In this document: positions 52,757 to 62,775 of the stretch, piece by piece
How the letters are laid out: each line of letters begins with the position of its first letter
Position numbering within the stretch: position 1 is the first letter of the stretch
From: CBFGWV01 sp965652545
GTDB lineage: Bacteria; Pseudomonadota; Gammaproteobacteria; Competibacterales; Competibacteraceae
Assembly: GCA_965652545.1 (NCBI GenBank)
Contig: CBFGWV010000004.1
Location: forward strand, 1 to 62,775
DNA length: 62,775 nucleotides
Direction: 5' to 3'
Made by a program: the position numbers and the translations under genes
Notes under the pieces: model-generated
Seen by the model: the letters and a program-made list of their open reading frames with translations, nothing else
What the model was told of the DNA's origin: nothing
Database searches by the model: none

Positions 52757-54009
52757 CAGCGGTCGATCTCCCCGAACACGATGTCCTGCGTACCGATGAT
52801 GGCGACGACATCGGCCAGCATGTGGCCTGCGGCCATTTCGTTCATTGCCGACAAATGAGCAAACCCGGGCGCCCGCACCTTGAGCCGGTAGGGTTTGTTC
52901 GCGCCATCGGAGATCAGATAGACCCCGAACTCGCCTTTGGGGTGTTCGACGGCGGCGTAGACTTCGCCCTCGGGTACGCAGTAGCCCTCGGTGAACAGCT
53001 TGAAGTGATGGATGAGGGCCTCCATGTCCTCTTTCATCAGCTCACGGCTCGGCGGTGTGATCTTGTGGTCGTCGAGAATGACCCGACCAGGGTTTGCCCG
53101 CAGCCAGTCCACACACTGTTTGATGATGCGATTTGACTGCCGCATCTCCTCGACCCGCACGAGATAGCGGTCATAGCAATCGCCGTTGCGACCGATCGGG
53201 ATATCGAAATCCATGCGGTCGTAGACTTCGTACGGCTGCTTCTTGCGCAAATCCCAGGCAATACCCGAACCGCGCAGCATGGGGCCGGTAAAGCCCAGCG
53301 CCAGGGCGCGTTCGGGACTGACCACACCCACATCCACCGTGCGTTGCTTCCAGATGCGATTGTCGGTGAGCAGGGTTTCGTACTCATCGACCCGCCCCGG
53401 GAAACGCTCAGTGAAGGCTTCGATGAAATCGAGCATGGTGCCGTCGCGCGTGGCGTTCAGTGCGTCGCATTCCTTCTGCGAGCGGAACTTGTTCGCCTCA
53501 TACTTGGGCATAGACGCAGGCAAGTCGCGGTATACCCCGCCGGGACGGTAATAGGTGGCATGCAGACGGGCGCCGGAGACCGCCTCGTAGCAGTCCATCA
53601 AATCCTCTCGCTCGCGGAAGCAATAGAGGAACATCGTCATGGCCCCGATATCCAGGCCATGGGCGCCCAGCCACATCAGGTGGTTGAGAATACGGGTGAT
53701 CTCATCGAACATCACCCGGATGTACTGGGCACGCAGCGGCGGCTCGATGCCGAGGAGCTTCTCTATGGCCAGGACGTAGCCGTGCTCGTTGCACATCATC
53801 GAGACGTAGTCGAGACGGTCCATATAGCCGATCGACTGGTTGAACGGCTTGGACTCGGCCAGCTTCTCGGTGCCGCGATGCAGCAGGCCGACGTGCGGAT
53901 CGGCACGCTGGATGACCTCACCGTCCATCTCCAGCACCAGGCGCAACACACCGTGCGCAGCCGGGTGCTGGGGGCCGAAGTTCAGTGTGTAATTGCGGAT
54001 CTCAGGCAT
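52756..54009 (-). CDS. nuoD: NADH-quinone oxidoreductase subunit D
   Basis: The 417-residue subunit starts MPEIRNYTLNFGPQHPAAHG and has the HVGLLHRGTEKL motif near the quinone. It is a separate protein here, while enterobacteria and pseudomonads fuse nuoC and nuoD. The first eight bases overlap nuoC. Confidence 0.98.
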   Translation of the reverse strand: MPEIRNYTLNFGPQHPAAHGVLRLVLEMDGEVIQRADPHVGLLHRGTEKLAESKPFNQSIGYMDRLDYVSMMCNEHGYVLAIEKLLGIEPPLRAQYIRVMFDEITRILNHLMWLGAHGLDIGAMTMFLYCFREREDLMDCYEAVSGARLHATYYRPGGVYRDLPASMPKYEANKFRSQKECDALNATRDGTMLDFIEAFTERFPGRVDEYETLLTDNRIWKQRTVDVGVVSPERALALGFTGPMLRGSGIAWDLRKKQPYEVYDRMDFDIPIGRNGDCYDRYLVRVEEMRQSNRIIKQCVDWLRANPGRVILDDHKITPPSRELMKEDMEALIHHFKLFTEGYCVPEGEVYAAVEHPKGEFGVYLISDGANKPYRLKVRAPGFAHLSAMNEMAAGHMLADVVAIIGTQDIVFGEIDR

Positions 54010-54733
54010 CAGCGGCCCCCTGCGGACGCGTGCGCTCCCCGTAGCGCTGATCTTTGCGAATGACCCGCGGCACCAGCACGCGTGGTTCGATGCTTACAGG
54101 CTCGTAGATCACCCGCCCGCGTTCGGGGTCGTAGCGCATCTCGACATGCCCGATCAGCGGGAAGTCCTTGCGGAAGGGATGACCGACGAAGCCGTAGTCG
54201 GTCAGCAGGCGACGCAAGTCCGGGTGGCCGTCGAAGACAATGCCGAAAAGATCGAAAGCCTCTCGTTCGAACCAATTCGCCGACGGCCACAAATCGACCA
54301 ACGAGGGTACGACCGGCAGGTCGTCATCGCTGGCGAACACTCGGACCCGCAGACGCTGGTTGTACTCCAGCGACAGCAGATGGTAGACCGCCGCAAAGCG
54401 ATTGGGCATGGACGAGCCCCTGGCGCTCACACCCGCCAGGGCGGCCGGGCCACGGCCGATGGTTCGCTCGCTCACTCCACGGGAAAACCCCTGCCCGGTG
54501 GACTCGACCGTGGCCCACTCCGTATCGCCATAGGCGGCGTAATCGACACCACAGACATCGATCAGCTCGGCGAACTTGAACGGCGCCTCGTCACGCAAGG
54601 CGGTAAACAAGCTCAGCGCCTTGTCGGGTGCCACCTCAAGCGTGGTTTCGCCACGATCATCCTTGATGGCGGTGGGGATCTCGCCAAACCGTACGCGCAG
54701 CGCGTCGGCCAATCCGACAGCCTCTTCTGACAT
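54002..54733 (-). CDS. nuoC: NADH-quinone oxidoreductase subunit C
   Basis: The 243-residue subunit has the 30-kDa signature EREAFDLFGIVFDGHPDLRR followed by GHPFRKDFPL. The N-terminal part has an insertion around SRGVSERTIGRGPAALAG. It forms part of the connecting region with nuoB and nuoD. Confidence 0.96.
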   Translation of the reverse strand: MSEEAVGLADALRVRFGEIPTAIKDDRGETTLEVAPDKALSLFTALRDEAPFKFAELIDVCGVDYAAYGDTEWATVESTGQGFSRGVSERTIGRGPAALAGVSARGSSMPNRFAAVYHLLSLEYNQRLRVRVFASDDDLPVVPSLVDLWPSANWFEREAFDLFGIVFDGHPDLRRLLTDYGFVGHPFRKDFPLIGHVEMRYDPERGRVIYEPVSIEPRVLVPRVIRKDQRYGERTRPQGAADA

Positions 54734-54742
54734 GCCAGGTCC

Positions 54743-55213
54743 TCAGCGAGCGATGGTGTTGGTACGACGGATCTTGCGCTGCAGCTGAATGATGCCGTAG
54801 AGCAGCGCCTCCGCAGTAGGTGGACACCCGGGAACGTACACGTCGACCGGCACGATGCGGTCGCAACCGCGCACGACCGCGTAGGAGTAGTGGTAGTAGC
54901 CGCCGCCGTTGGCGCAGGAGCCCATGGAAATCACCCAGCGCGGCTCGGCCATTTGGTCATAAACCTTGCGCAGCGCCGGCGCCATTTTATTGACCAGAGT
55001 ACCGGCGACGATCATGACATCGGACTGACGCGGACTGGGTCTAAAGATGACACCGAAGCGATCCAGGTCATAGCGCGCCGCACCGGCATGCATCATTTCG
55101 ACCGCGCAGCAGGCCAGGCCGAACGTCATGGGCCACATGGAACCGGTACGTGCCCAGTTGACCACGGAGTCGACGGTCGTGACCGCCCAACCCTTGTCGA
55201 GGACGTTGTTCAT
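54743..55213 (-). CDS. nuoB: NADH-quinone oxidoreductase subunit B
   Basis: The 156-residue subunit starts MNNVLDKGWAVTTVDSVVNW (ATG 55213). The N2 4Fe-4S ligands are in GLACCAVEM, SMGSCANGGGYY and VPGCPPTAEAL. Cluster N2 gives electrons to quinone. The ATG overlaps the nuoA stop by four bases. Confidence 0.98.
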   Translation of the reverse strand: MNNVLDKGWAVTTVDSVVNWARTGSMWPMTFGLACCAVEMMHAGAARYDLDRFGVIFRPSPRQSDVMIVAGTLVNKMAPALRKVYDQMAEPRWVISMGSCANGGGYYHYSYAVVRGCDRIVPVDVYVPGCPPTAEALLYGIIQLQRKIRRTNTIAR

Positions 55214-55566
55214 TCCCACTCCAAGGCTCCCTTCTTCCACTCGTAGATGAAGCCGATCACCAGAATGCCGAGGAAGATCGCCATGGCAACGAACCCGAAC
55301 ACACCGATGTCATCGAGCACCACGGCCCAGGGAAACAGAAAGGCGATCTCGAGATCGAAGATGATGAACAGGATGGCGACCAGGTAATACCGGACATCGA
55401 ACTTCATGCGCGTATCTTCGAACGCCTCGAAGCCGCACTCGTAGGGCGAGAGCTTCGCCGCATCAGGCCGATTGGGGCTGAAGACGAAGCCGATCGTCAT
55501 CAGGGCCACCGCCAAACCCGCCGCGATGACCATGAACACTAAAACGGGGAGATAGTTCTCCAGCAT
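55210..55566 (-). CDS. nuoA: NADH-quinone oxidoreductase subunit A
   Basis: The 118-residue membrane subunit has three helices, the conserved PYECGFEAFEDTRMKFDVRYYLVAILF loop region and DLEIAFLFPWAV. It is the first gene of the 14-gene nuo operon. Confidence 0.97.
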   Translation of the reverse strand: MLENYLPVLVFMVIAAGLAVALMTIGFVFSPNRPDAAKLSPYECGFEAFEDTRMKFDVRYYLVAILFIIFDLEIAFLFPWAVVLDDIGVFGFVAMAIFLGILVIGFIYEWKKGALEWE

Positions 55567-55604
55567 CCGCTTACGTCCTTACGTCGTGACCTTTGCGGCG
55601 GAGC

Positions 55605-55630
55605 GCGCCCGCCGGGCGCCCGGCGGGCGC
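55605..55630. promoter_or_regulatory. Perfect 26-bp GC palindrome upstream of nuoA
   Basis: GCGCCCGCCGGGC is followed directly by its exact reverse complement. It lies 39 bases upstream of the nuoA start. There is no loop and no T-run, so it is either a strong leader hairpin in RNA or a protein-binding site. The AT-rich stretch at 55690-55760 probably holds the promoter. Confidence 0.6.
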
Positions 55631-55775
55631 AGGAGGAAATCCGCCGCATTTTAGGAACTTCGCCACCCGCAAGTCAAACCGAACTCGCCTGGTGCGACGC
55701 ACAAAGCAATTTAAAATCAAAAGCTTACGAATTTCATCGAAAATAAGCCACGGATCATGAATCACCGTGACCCAT

Positions 55776-55806
55776 AAAAAAGGCACCGTAGCGGGTGCCT
55801 TTTCGA
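55776..55806. terminator. Rho-independent terminator after tRNA-Leu
   Basis: AAAAAGGCACC and GGGTGCCTTTT form a strong stem around GTAGC. On the minus strand it is followed by a T-run, so it ends the secG/tRNA-Leu transcript just before the nuo operon. Confidence 0.88.
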
Positions 55807-55808
55807 AT

Positions 55809-55893
55809 TGGTGCCGATGGCCGGACTCGAACCGGCACGCCTTGCGGCACTACCCCCTCAAGATAGCGTGTCTACCAATTCCACCACATCGGC
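55809..55893 (-). tRNA. tRNA-Leu (GAG)
   Basis: The minus strand reads GCCGATG ... CATCGGC A CCA, with anticodon loop TTGAGGG (anticodon GAG), the long leucine variable arm (TGCCGCAAGGCG) and T-loop GTTCGAGTCC. It lies between secG and nuoA, the usual order. Confidence 0.95.
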
Positions 55894-55899
55894 TAAAAA

Positions 55900-56247
55900 C
55901 TACTGCGCCGGAGGCGCTTGCGGCACATCCGGTATATCGGACTCCACAACCGGCTCCGCAGGCTCCACCTGCTCGGTCGGCACGATACGATCCACGACAC
56001 TGGTCGGCTCGACCCGCTGCGTGGCGAAGTATGCCAGAGTCAGGCTCGTGACGAAAAACCCTACTGCAAGCAGAGCGGTGGTTCGGCTCATGAAATTTGC
56101 CGAGCCGCGCGAACCGAACACTGTCGATGATGCGCCGCTGCCAAACGCCGCACCGGCATCGGCACCCTTGCCCTGCTGCAACAACACGAAAGCCACCAGC
56201 CCTACGCTGATCAGAACGTGGCCCACGACCAGAATCGAGTGAATCAC
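55900..56247 (-). CDS. secG: Preprotein translocase subunit SecG
   Basis: The 115-residue protein starts at GTG 56247 (MIHSILVVGHVLISVGLVAF). It has two transmembrane helices and the family hallmarks LLQQGKGADAGAAFGSGAS and FGSRGSANFMSRTTA. A Pro/Glu-rich tail ends the protein. It assists SecYEG export. Confidence 0.95.
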   Translation of the reverse strand: MIHSILVVGHVLISVGLVAFVLLQQGKGADAGAAFGSGASSTVFGSRGSANFMSRTTALLAVGFFVTSLTLAYFATQRVEPTSVVDRIVPTEQVEPAEPVVESDIPDVPQAPPAQ

Positions 56248-56269
56248 TATAACCCTGCCTCTAAAGAGC

Positions 56270-57025
56270 TCACCCGGCTGAGGCGGCGATCGCGAGGAAC
56301 GCATCCGCCTGTAGCGACGCCCCCCCGATCAAGCCACCGTCGATGTCCGGCTGAGCCAGCAACTGCCCGGCATTCTCCGGCTTCATGCTGCCGCCGTAAA
56401 GAATCCGAATCGAGCCGGCGATATTAGCATCAGCCAAAGCCAGTTGACTACGGATAAACGCATGTACAGCCTGCGCCTGCTCCGGGCTGGCCGTTTTGCC
56501 GGTACCGATGGCCCACACCGGCTCATACGCGATGACCGCATCGGCCAGGGCGGCAATGCCGACCCGCTTCATCACTACAGTCAATTGCCGCCCCACGACG
56601 GCTTCCGTGGCGCCAGCCTCGCGCTCCGCAAGCGTCTCACCGAGACAGAATACCGGCGTAAGCCCCGCCTGCCTCGCGGCCATGAACTTGCCGGCGACCA
56701 GATCGTCGGACTCGCCGTGCAAGGTGCGCCGCTCGGAGTGACCCACCAGTGCCCAGCGCGCCCCCAGGTCGGCCAGCATCGCCGCGCTGATCTCACCGGT
56801 GTATGCGCCGTCGTCGCCATTCACACTGACATCCTGCCCACCCCAGCTTATGGCCGAGCCGGCCAGCAGATCGGCCACTGCCGGCAAATAGACCGCCGGG
56901 GGCAACACTGCCAACTCGACCTCGCCCGTGGCCGACACCCCATCGCGTAGGGCTCGGCACAGCGAGCGCACGGTGTCCAACCTGCCGTTCATTTTCCAGT
57001 TTCCTGCGATCAAACGACGACGCAT
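56270..57025 (-). CDS. tpiA: Triosephosphate isomerase
   Basis: The 251-residue barrel enzyme has catalytic residues Lys11 (GNWKMN), His96 (VGHSERR) and Glu168 (AYEPVWAIGTGK). ILYGGSMKPENA binds phosphate. The ATG at 57025 is chosen for the family start; an upstream ATG at 57034 has AGGAGA too close. It interconverts DHAP and GAP. Confidence 0.97.
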   Translation of the reverse strand: MRRRLIAGNWKMNGRLDTVRSLCRALRDGVSATGEVELAVLPPAVYLPAVADLLAGSAISWGGQDVSVNGDDGAYTGEISAAMLADLGARWALVGHSERRTLHGESDDLVAGKFMAARQAGLTPVFCLGETLAEREAGATEAVVGRQLTVVMKRVGIAALADAVIAYEPVWAIGTGKTASPEQAQAVHAFIRSQLALADANIAGSIRILYGGSMKPENAGQLLAQPDIDGGLIGGASLQADAFLAIAASAG

Positions 57026-57059
57026 AGGGTCCATGTCTCCTAAGGGTTGTAACGGTGAC

Positions 57060-58409
57060 TCAGTCCGCACCGACGTTGATGATTTCCGCCACCACGACGG
57101 CAAGATCCTCGGCCAACTGCCCGACCTGGACGCCGTCTCGCCCCTCGACCATCACCCGGATCAGCGGCTCGGTGCCCGAGGGCCGCAGCAGTACGCGCCC
57201 AACGCCATCCAGTTGTCGCTCCACTTCACGCACGGCATCGGCCAGGGGACCGTGCCCATTCAGGTCGACCCGCCGCTTGAGCGGCACGTTGACCATGCGC
57301 TGGGGATACTTTGTCATGCCACTGCAAAGCCGCTGCAGCGATTGACCGCTGTCGCTCATCGCCGCCATGACCTGGAGGGCGGAAACGATGCCATCTCCGG
57401 TGGTGGTGCGATCGAGGCAGATGATGTGCCCCGAACTCTCCCCGCCCAGAACGCAGCCGTGGGACACCATGGCTTCGAGCACGTAGCGGTCTCCTACCTT
57501 GGCCCGGTGAAGCGTCAGGCCCAGCCCGTTGAGGGCCTCTTCAAGGCCATAGTTGCTCATCAGGGTACCCACCACACCGCCGCCCAGCTGCCCGGCGGCG
57601 AGCCGGTGACGGGCAATGACGTAGAGCAACTCGTCACCGTCGACCACCTCGCCGGTGTGATCGACCATGATCACGCGGTCCCCGTCGCCATCGAAGGCCA
57701 CGCCCAGATCGGCGCCGTGGGCCAGCACGGCTTGACGCAATACCGCCGGGTGCGTAGAGCCGCAATCGAGATTGATGTTCAGACCGTCAGGCGCTACAGC
57801 CAGCGGTATGACCCGCGCGCCGAGCTCGGCGAACACCGACGGCGCCACTTGATAGGTCGCGCCGTTGGCGCAGTCCACGACAACGGTGAGGCCGGCAAAA
57901 TCGATATGGCTCGGCACGGTACTCTTGCAGAACTCGATGTAACGGCCGCCGGCATCGACGATACGCTCGGCCTTGCCCAACCGTGCGCCGTCCACGGTCG
58001 CCATCGGCTCATCGAGCAAGTGCTCGATCCGTATCTCCAAGGCATCGGACAGCTTGCGCCCGTCACGACCGAAGAACTTGATACCGTTGTCGGAGAACGC
58101 GTTGTGCGATGCGCTGATCACGATTCCGGCACTGGCATGCAGGGTGCGCGTGAGGTAGGCGATCGCCGGCGTGGGCATGGGTCCGAGCAAGGCGATGTTC
58201 ACGCCAGCGGCGGACAATCCCGCCTCCAGCGCCGACTCGAACATATATCCCGAAATACGTGTGTCCTTGCCGATCAGGACTTTGTTCTTGCCGCTGCCGG
58301 CAAGCGCACGCCCGGCGGCCCAGCCCAACCTGAGCATGAAGTCCGCCGTGATCGGCGGCTCGCCGACGCGCCCGCGGATGCCATCGGTGCCAAAATATTT
58401 CTTATCCAT
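57060..58409 (-). CDS. glmM: Phosphoglucosamine mutase
   Basis: The 449-residue enzyme starts MDKKYFGTDGIRGRVGE. The phosphorylated serine is Ser101 in ISASHNAF, and the metal loop is AFDGDGDRV. It makes glucosamine-1-phosphate for peptidoglycan and lipopolysaccharide. It follows folP. Confidence 0.97.
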   Translation of the reverse strand: MDKKYFGTDGIRGRVGEPPITADFMLRLGWAAGRALAGSGKNKVLIGKDTRISGYMFESALEAGLSAAGVNIALLGPMPTPAIAYLTRTLHASAGIVISASHNAFSDNGIKFFGRDGRKLSDALEIRIEHLLDEPMATVDGARLGKAERIVDAGGRYIEFCKSTVPSHIDFAGLTVVVDCANGATYQVAPSVFAELGARVIPLAVAPDGLNINLDCGSTHPAVLRQAVLAHGADLGVAFDGDGDRVIMVDHTGEVVDGDELLYVIARHRLAAGQLGGGVVGTLMSNYGLEEALNGLGLTLHRAKVGDRYVLEAMVSHGCVLGGESSGHIICLDRTTTGDGIVSALQVMAAMSDSGQSLQRLCSGMTKYPQRMVNVPLKRRVDLNGHGPLADAVREVERQLDGVGRVLLRPSGTEPLIRVMVEGRDGVQVGQLAEDLAVVVAEIINVGAD

Positions 58410-58465
58410 ACCAGATACCAAACGGCAGTGACTCTAGAGTCTCCTGCTGGCGAGATTAGCAGGTG

Positions 58466-59306
58466 CTAAACAAGCCTTCCCGCCTCCACGGCCGCCACGA
58501 CCGCTAGCGCATCCACGGTGGCGGCAACATCATGGGCGCGGATGATACGCGCCCCACCGGCTGCGGCAAGAACAGCGGCCGCCACACTGGCATGCAAACG
58601 CCCCTCGACCGGCCGGTCGCCGAGAATCCTGCCGAGCATCGATTTACGCGAAAGCCCGGCGAGCAGCGGAAGCCCCAGCACCGACAACGCATCCAACCGC
58701 TTGAGAAGACAAAGATTATGCTCGGCTGACTTGCCGAAGCCGAAACCCGGATCCAGAACCATGCGGGTGCGCTTGATTCCCGCCTGTTCGCAGGCCGCCA
58801 CGCGCTGCGCGAGAAACGCGCGCACGTCCTCTACCACATCAGCATAGTGGGGCTGCTGTTGCATTGTTCGGGGCTCGCCCAACATGTGCATCAGGCACAA
58901 CGCAACCCCATCTGTGGCAGCCACAGCCTCCAGCGCACCGTTCTGCCTGAGGGCATAGACGTCGTTGATCATGCCGGCACCGGCCGCGATCGCCTCACGC
59001 ATGACCAAGGGCTTGCTGGTATCGACCGAGATGGGGACGGGAAGCTTCGACGCCAACGCGTCGACAAGCGGGACGATGCGCCGAAGCTCTTCAGCCTCGG
59101 CCACGGGCTCGGCACCGGGGCGGGTGGATTCGCCCCCGATGTCGATGATGGCCGCGCCGGCCTCGACCATGGCATAGGCCTGATCCAGCGCCCTATGCGC
59201 ATCAAAGAAACGGCCACCGTCCGAAAATGAATCGGGGGTGACATTCAGCACCCCCATGACCTGTGGACGACTCAGCGCCAGGGTATGCCTGGCGCAGGTG
59301 AGCGAC

Positions 59307-59329
<23 letters not shown>
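58466..59329 (-). CDS. folP: Dihydropteroate synthase
   Basis: The 287-residue enzyme has MGVLNVTPDSFSDGGRFFD, DIGGESTRPGAEPV and DPGFGFGKS. It makes dihydropteroate from DHPPP and p-aminobenzoate and is the sulfonamide target. The GTG at 59329 lies inside the last 23 bases of ftsH; a later ATG would cut off conserved sequence. ftsH-folP-glmM is conserved. Confidence 0.96.
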
Positions 59330-61244
<1,915 letters not shown>

Positions 61245-61307
61245 GGCAGATACCTCACAAACCTACAGTCACGGCATGACCATCCACACCGCGAGTCGTT
61301 GACCGTA

Positions 61308-61928
61308 CTACAACCTATAGTTCCTCGCCAGAAGGTAGAGTTCTGGACTCCGCCCTCTCGAGGCCTTGGGTTTGCGGGTCGCCACCTTGGCAAACGCACC
61401 CTTCAACGTGGCAAACACCGCGTCGAAGCCTTCCCCTTGAAATGCCTTGGCCAGGAAGTCGCCGCCCGGCGCGAGCTGCGCCAGTGCAAATTCGACGGCC
61501 AGTTCCACAAGATACATGGCTCGCGGCTGGTCGACGGCCTTCACACCCGAGGAGTTGGGGGCCATATCGGATAAAACAAGGTCGATCTTACGACCTCCGA
61601 GCAAGGCGACCAGTTCACCCAGCACGGCCTCGTCGCGAAAATCGCCGGTGAGAAGGGTAACGCCCGGCACCGGCTCCATGGGCAGAATATCCATCGCGAT
61701 GACCATGCCTTTGGGCCCGACGATGGGCGCGGCATACTGCGTCCACCCGCCGGGGGCCGCACCCAGATCCACCACGACCATGCCGGGGCGGAGCAAGCGC
61801 TCTTTCTCGTTGAGCTCCTGGAGTTTGTAGACCGCACGCGAGCGATAGCCCTCGCGCTGGGCGCGCTTGACGAACTCGTCATTGAAGTGCTCCTTGAGCC
61901 AGCGCTGGCTGCTGTGGCTGCGGCTCAT
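61308..61928 (-). CDS. rlmE: 23S rRNA 2'-O-methyltransferase (U2552)
   Basis: The 206-residue protein has the N-terminal YRSRAVYKLQELNEK, SAM motif VVDLGAAPGGWTQYA and VLSDMAPNSSG, ending with KPKASRGRSPELYLLARNYR. It methylates U2552 late in 50S assembly. It starts at ATG 61928 and is divergent from yhbY, as in E. coli. Confidence 0.96.
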   Translation of the reverse strand: MSRSHSSQRWLKEHFNDEFVKRAQREGYRSRAVYKLQELNEKERLLRPGMVVVDLGAAPGGWTQYAAPIVGPKGMVIAMDILPMEPVPGVTLLTGDFRDEAVLGELVALLGGRKIDLVLSDMAPNSSGVKAVDQPRAMYLVELAVEFALAQLAPGGDFLAKAFQGEGFDAVFATLKGAFAKVATRKPKASRGRSPELYLLARNYRL

Positions 61929-61987
61929 CTCCGCCTCCGGACGCACACCGCCCATGCTATGCTCGCGCCCATTTTTCGGAGTCTCAC

Positions 61988-62284
61988 ATGCTGAGCCACG
62001 CGCAGAAGAAACACTTGAAGGGACTGGCGCACCATTTGCAGCCGGTCATCATCGTGGGCGACAAGGGTATCACCGAGCCGCTGCTGACGGAGTTCCGTAA
62101 TGCGCTGGATCATCATGAGTTGCTGAAGGTGCGGATCAATGCGGCCGACCGCGACGAGCGGGCGCGTATGGTCGAGGCACTCATAGCCGCGGGCGGCGCC
62201 GAATTGGTACAGCGCATCGGCCATGTCGCCACGCTGTGGCGGCGCAATCCTGAGCGCCCGCGCGTGGAGCTGCCCAAGAATTGA
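61988..62284 (+). CDS. yhbY: Ribosome assembly RNA-binding protein YhbY
   Basis: The 98-residue CRM-domain protein starts MLSHAQKKHLKGLAHHLQPV and has the GDKGITEPLLTE loop and IGHVATLWRRN. It associates with pre-50S particles. It is divergent from rlmE with a 59-base gap. Confidence 0.95.
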   Translation: MLSHAQKKHLKGLAHHLQPVIIVGDKGITEPLLTEFRNALDHHELLKVRINAADRDERARMVEALIAAGGAELVQRIGHVATLWRRNPERPRVELPKN

Positions 62285-62331
62285 CCGCCGGAGGCGCGAT
62301 GGGCCACCGACGCCGCGCCATCGCGTTGAAG

Positions 62332-62419
62332 TGGTGCCCAGGACCGGAATCGAACCGGTACGGCCCAAAGGCCGACAGATTTTAAGTCTGTTGCGTCTAC
62401 CAATTCCGCCACCTGGGCA
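62332..62419 (-). tRNA. tRNA-Leu (UAA)
   Basis: The minus strand reads TGCCCAGG ... CCTGGGCA CCA, with anticodon loop CTTAAAA (anticodon TAA), a long variable arm (CGGCCTTTGGGCCG) and T-loop GTTCGATTCC. Confidence 0.95.
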
Positions 62420-62559
62420 CTGATAGCGAATCACGTCCGTCCTGCCATGCACCCATCACGGACGGCTGGGCAGAATATCCCCGGGCCATCCGCGTGTAAA
62501 CGATGAGTGAACGATCTACGGGGCACACCCCGGGGCGGACGGTGTCCGCGGGAAAGGGA

Positions 62560-62633
62560 TGGAGGCTAGGGTCGGAATCGAACCGGCGTCCACGGCTTTG
62601 CAGGCCGCTGCATGACCACTCTGCCACCTAGCC
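62560..62633 (-). tRNA. tRNA-Cys (GCA)
   Basis: The minus strand reads GGCTAGG ... CCTAGCC T CCA, with anticodon loop CTGCAAA (anticodon GCA) and T-loop GTTCGATTCC. It lies between the Gly and Leu tRNA genes. Confidence 0.94.
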
Positions 62634-62689
62634 CCGGTGACGGAGGCTACCCGGCACACAGGCCCGGCATACTCCCAAAACACCATAAA

Positions 62690-62714
62690 AAAACCTCGAA
62701 CAGGTCGAGGTTTT
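62690..62714. terminator. Rho-independent terminator between tRNA-Gly and tRNA-Cys
   Basis: AAAACCTCGA and TCGAGGTTTT form a 10-bp stem around ACAGG. On the minus strand the stem is followed by further T, so it would end or attenuate transcription after tRNA-Gly. Confidence 0.8.
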
Positions 62715-62721
62715 GGAAAAC

Positions 62722-62775
<54 letters not shown>

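Overview
The window is a GC-rich chromosomal segment (third codon positions strongly G/C) from a free-living gammaproteobacterium. Four classic gammaproteobacterial gene orders support this: metY-rimP-nusA-infB-rbfA-truB-rpsO-pnp, dnaX-ybaB-recR, lolB-ispE-tRNA-Gln-prs-rplY-pth-ychF, and rlmE/yhbY with ftsH-folP-glmM-tpiA-secG-tRNA-Leu-nuoA..N. A 14-gene complex I with separate nuoC and nuoD, an ArsR/SRPBCC pair and a membrane-lipid cluster point to a respiring environmental lineage. A Chromatiales/Ectothiorhodospiraceae-like placement is a guess that only a phylogeny can settle.

Layout. Positions 1-5402 (minus) hold a tightly coupled membrane-lipid cluster: Cfa-like methyltransferase, DUF2878, DUF1295, DUF6134, lipocalin, FAD oxidoreductase and DUF1365 (cut by the left edge). 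Positions 5403-5584 are a divergent control region with two dyads, followed by SRPBCC and ArsR genes and elongator tRNA-Met. Positions 6654-12027 are a self-contained molybdenum hydroxylase cluster: AraC regulator, 2Fe-2S subunit, Mo subunit with a Tat motif, XdhC chaperone and MocA-like nucleotidyltransferase.

Positions 12037-14745 are the only clearly accessory part: a GC-rich inverted repeat, then a decayed defence island on the minus strand. It contains the C-terminal remnant of an adenine-specific DNA methyltransferase, an intact RecF/OLD-type AAA ATPase, an intact DUF4276 protein with a TOPRIM-like motif pattern, and a gutted UvrD-like helicase that keeps its two ends but has lost the motor core. 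ATPase, TOPRIM-like gene and helicase remnant lie head to tail like one operon. The order resembles Gabija/class 2 OLD systems, except that ATPase and TOPRIM are on separate polypeptides.

Positions 14835-27369 return to housekeeping: translation factors, PRPP synthesis, isoprenoid and lipoprotein export genes, hemA-prfA-prmC, an orphan amino-acid-type ABC ATPase, a gamma-glutamylcyclotransferase and an L,D-transpeptidase. The last faces a small Lpp/OprI-like lipoprotein across a shared bidirectional terminator. Positions 27991-40922 hold a small unknown protein, hinT, recR, ybaB, dnaX, the 4.5S RNA, tRNA-Ser and the pnp-to-metY transcription/translation operon, whose leader has two terminator-like hairpins. 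Positions 40982-55566 are nuoN to nuoA, with a perfect 26-bp palindrome upstream of nuoA. The rest carries tRNA-Leu, secG, tpiA, glmM, folP, ftsH, rlmE, yhbY and tRNAs Leu, Cys and Gly (the last cut by the right edge). No insertion sequence, prophage or CRISPR array was seen.
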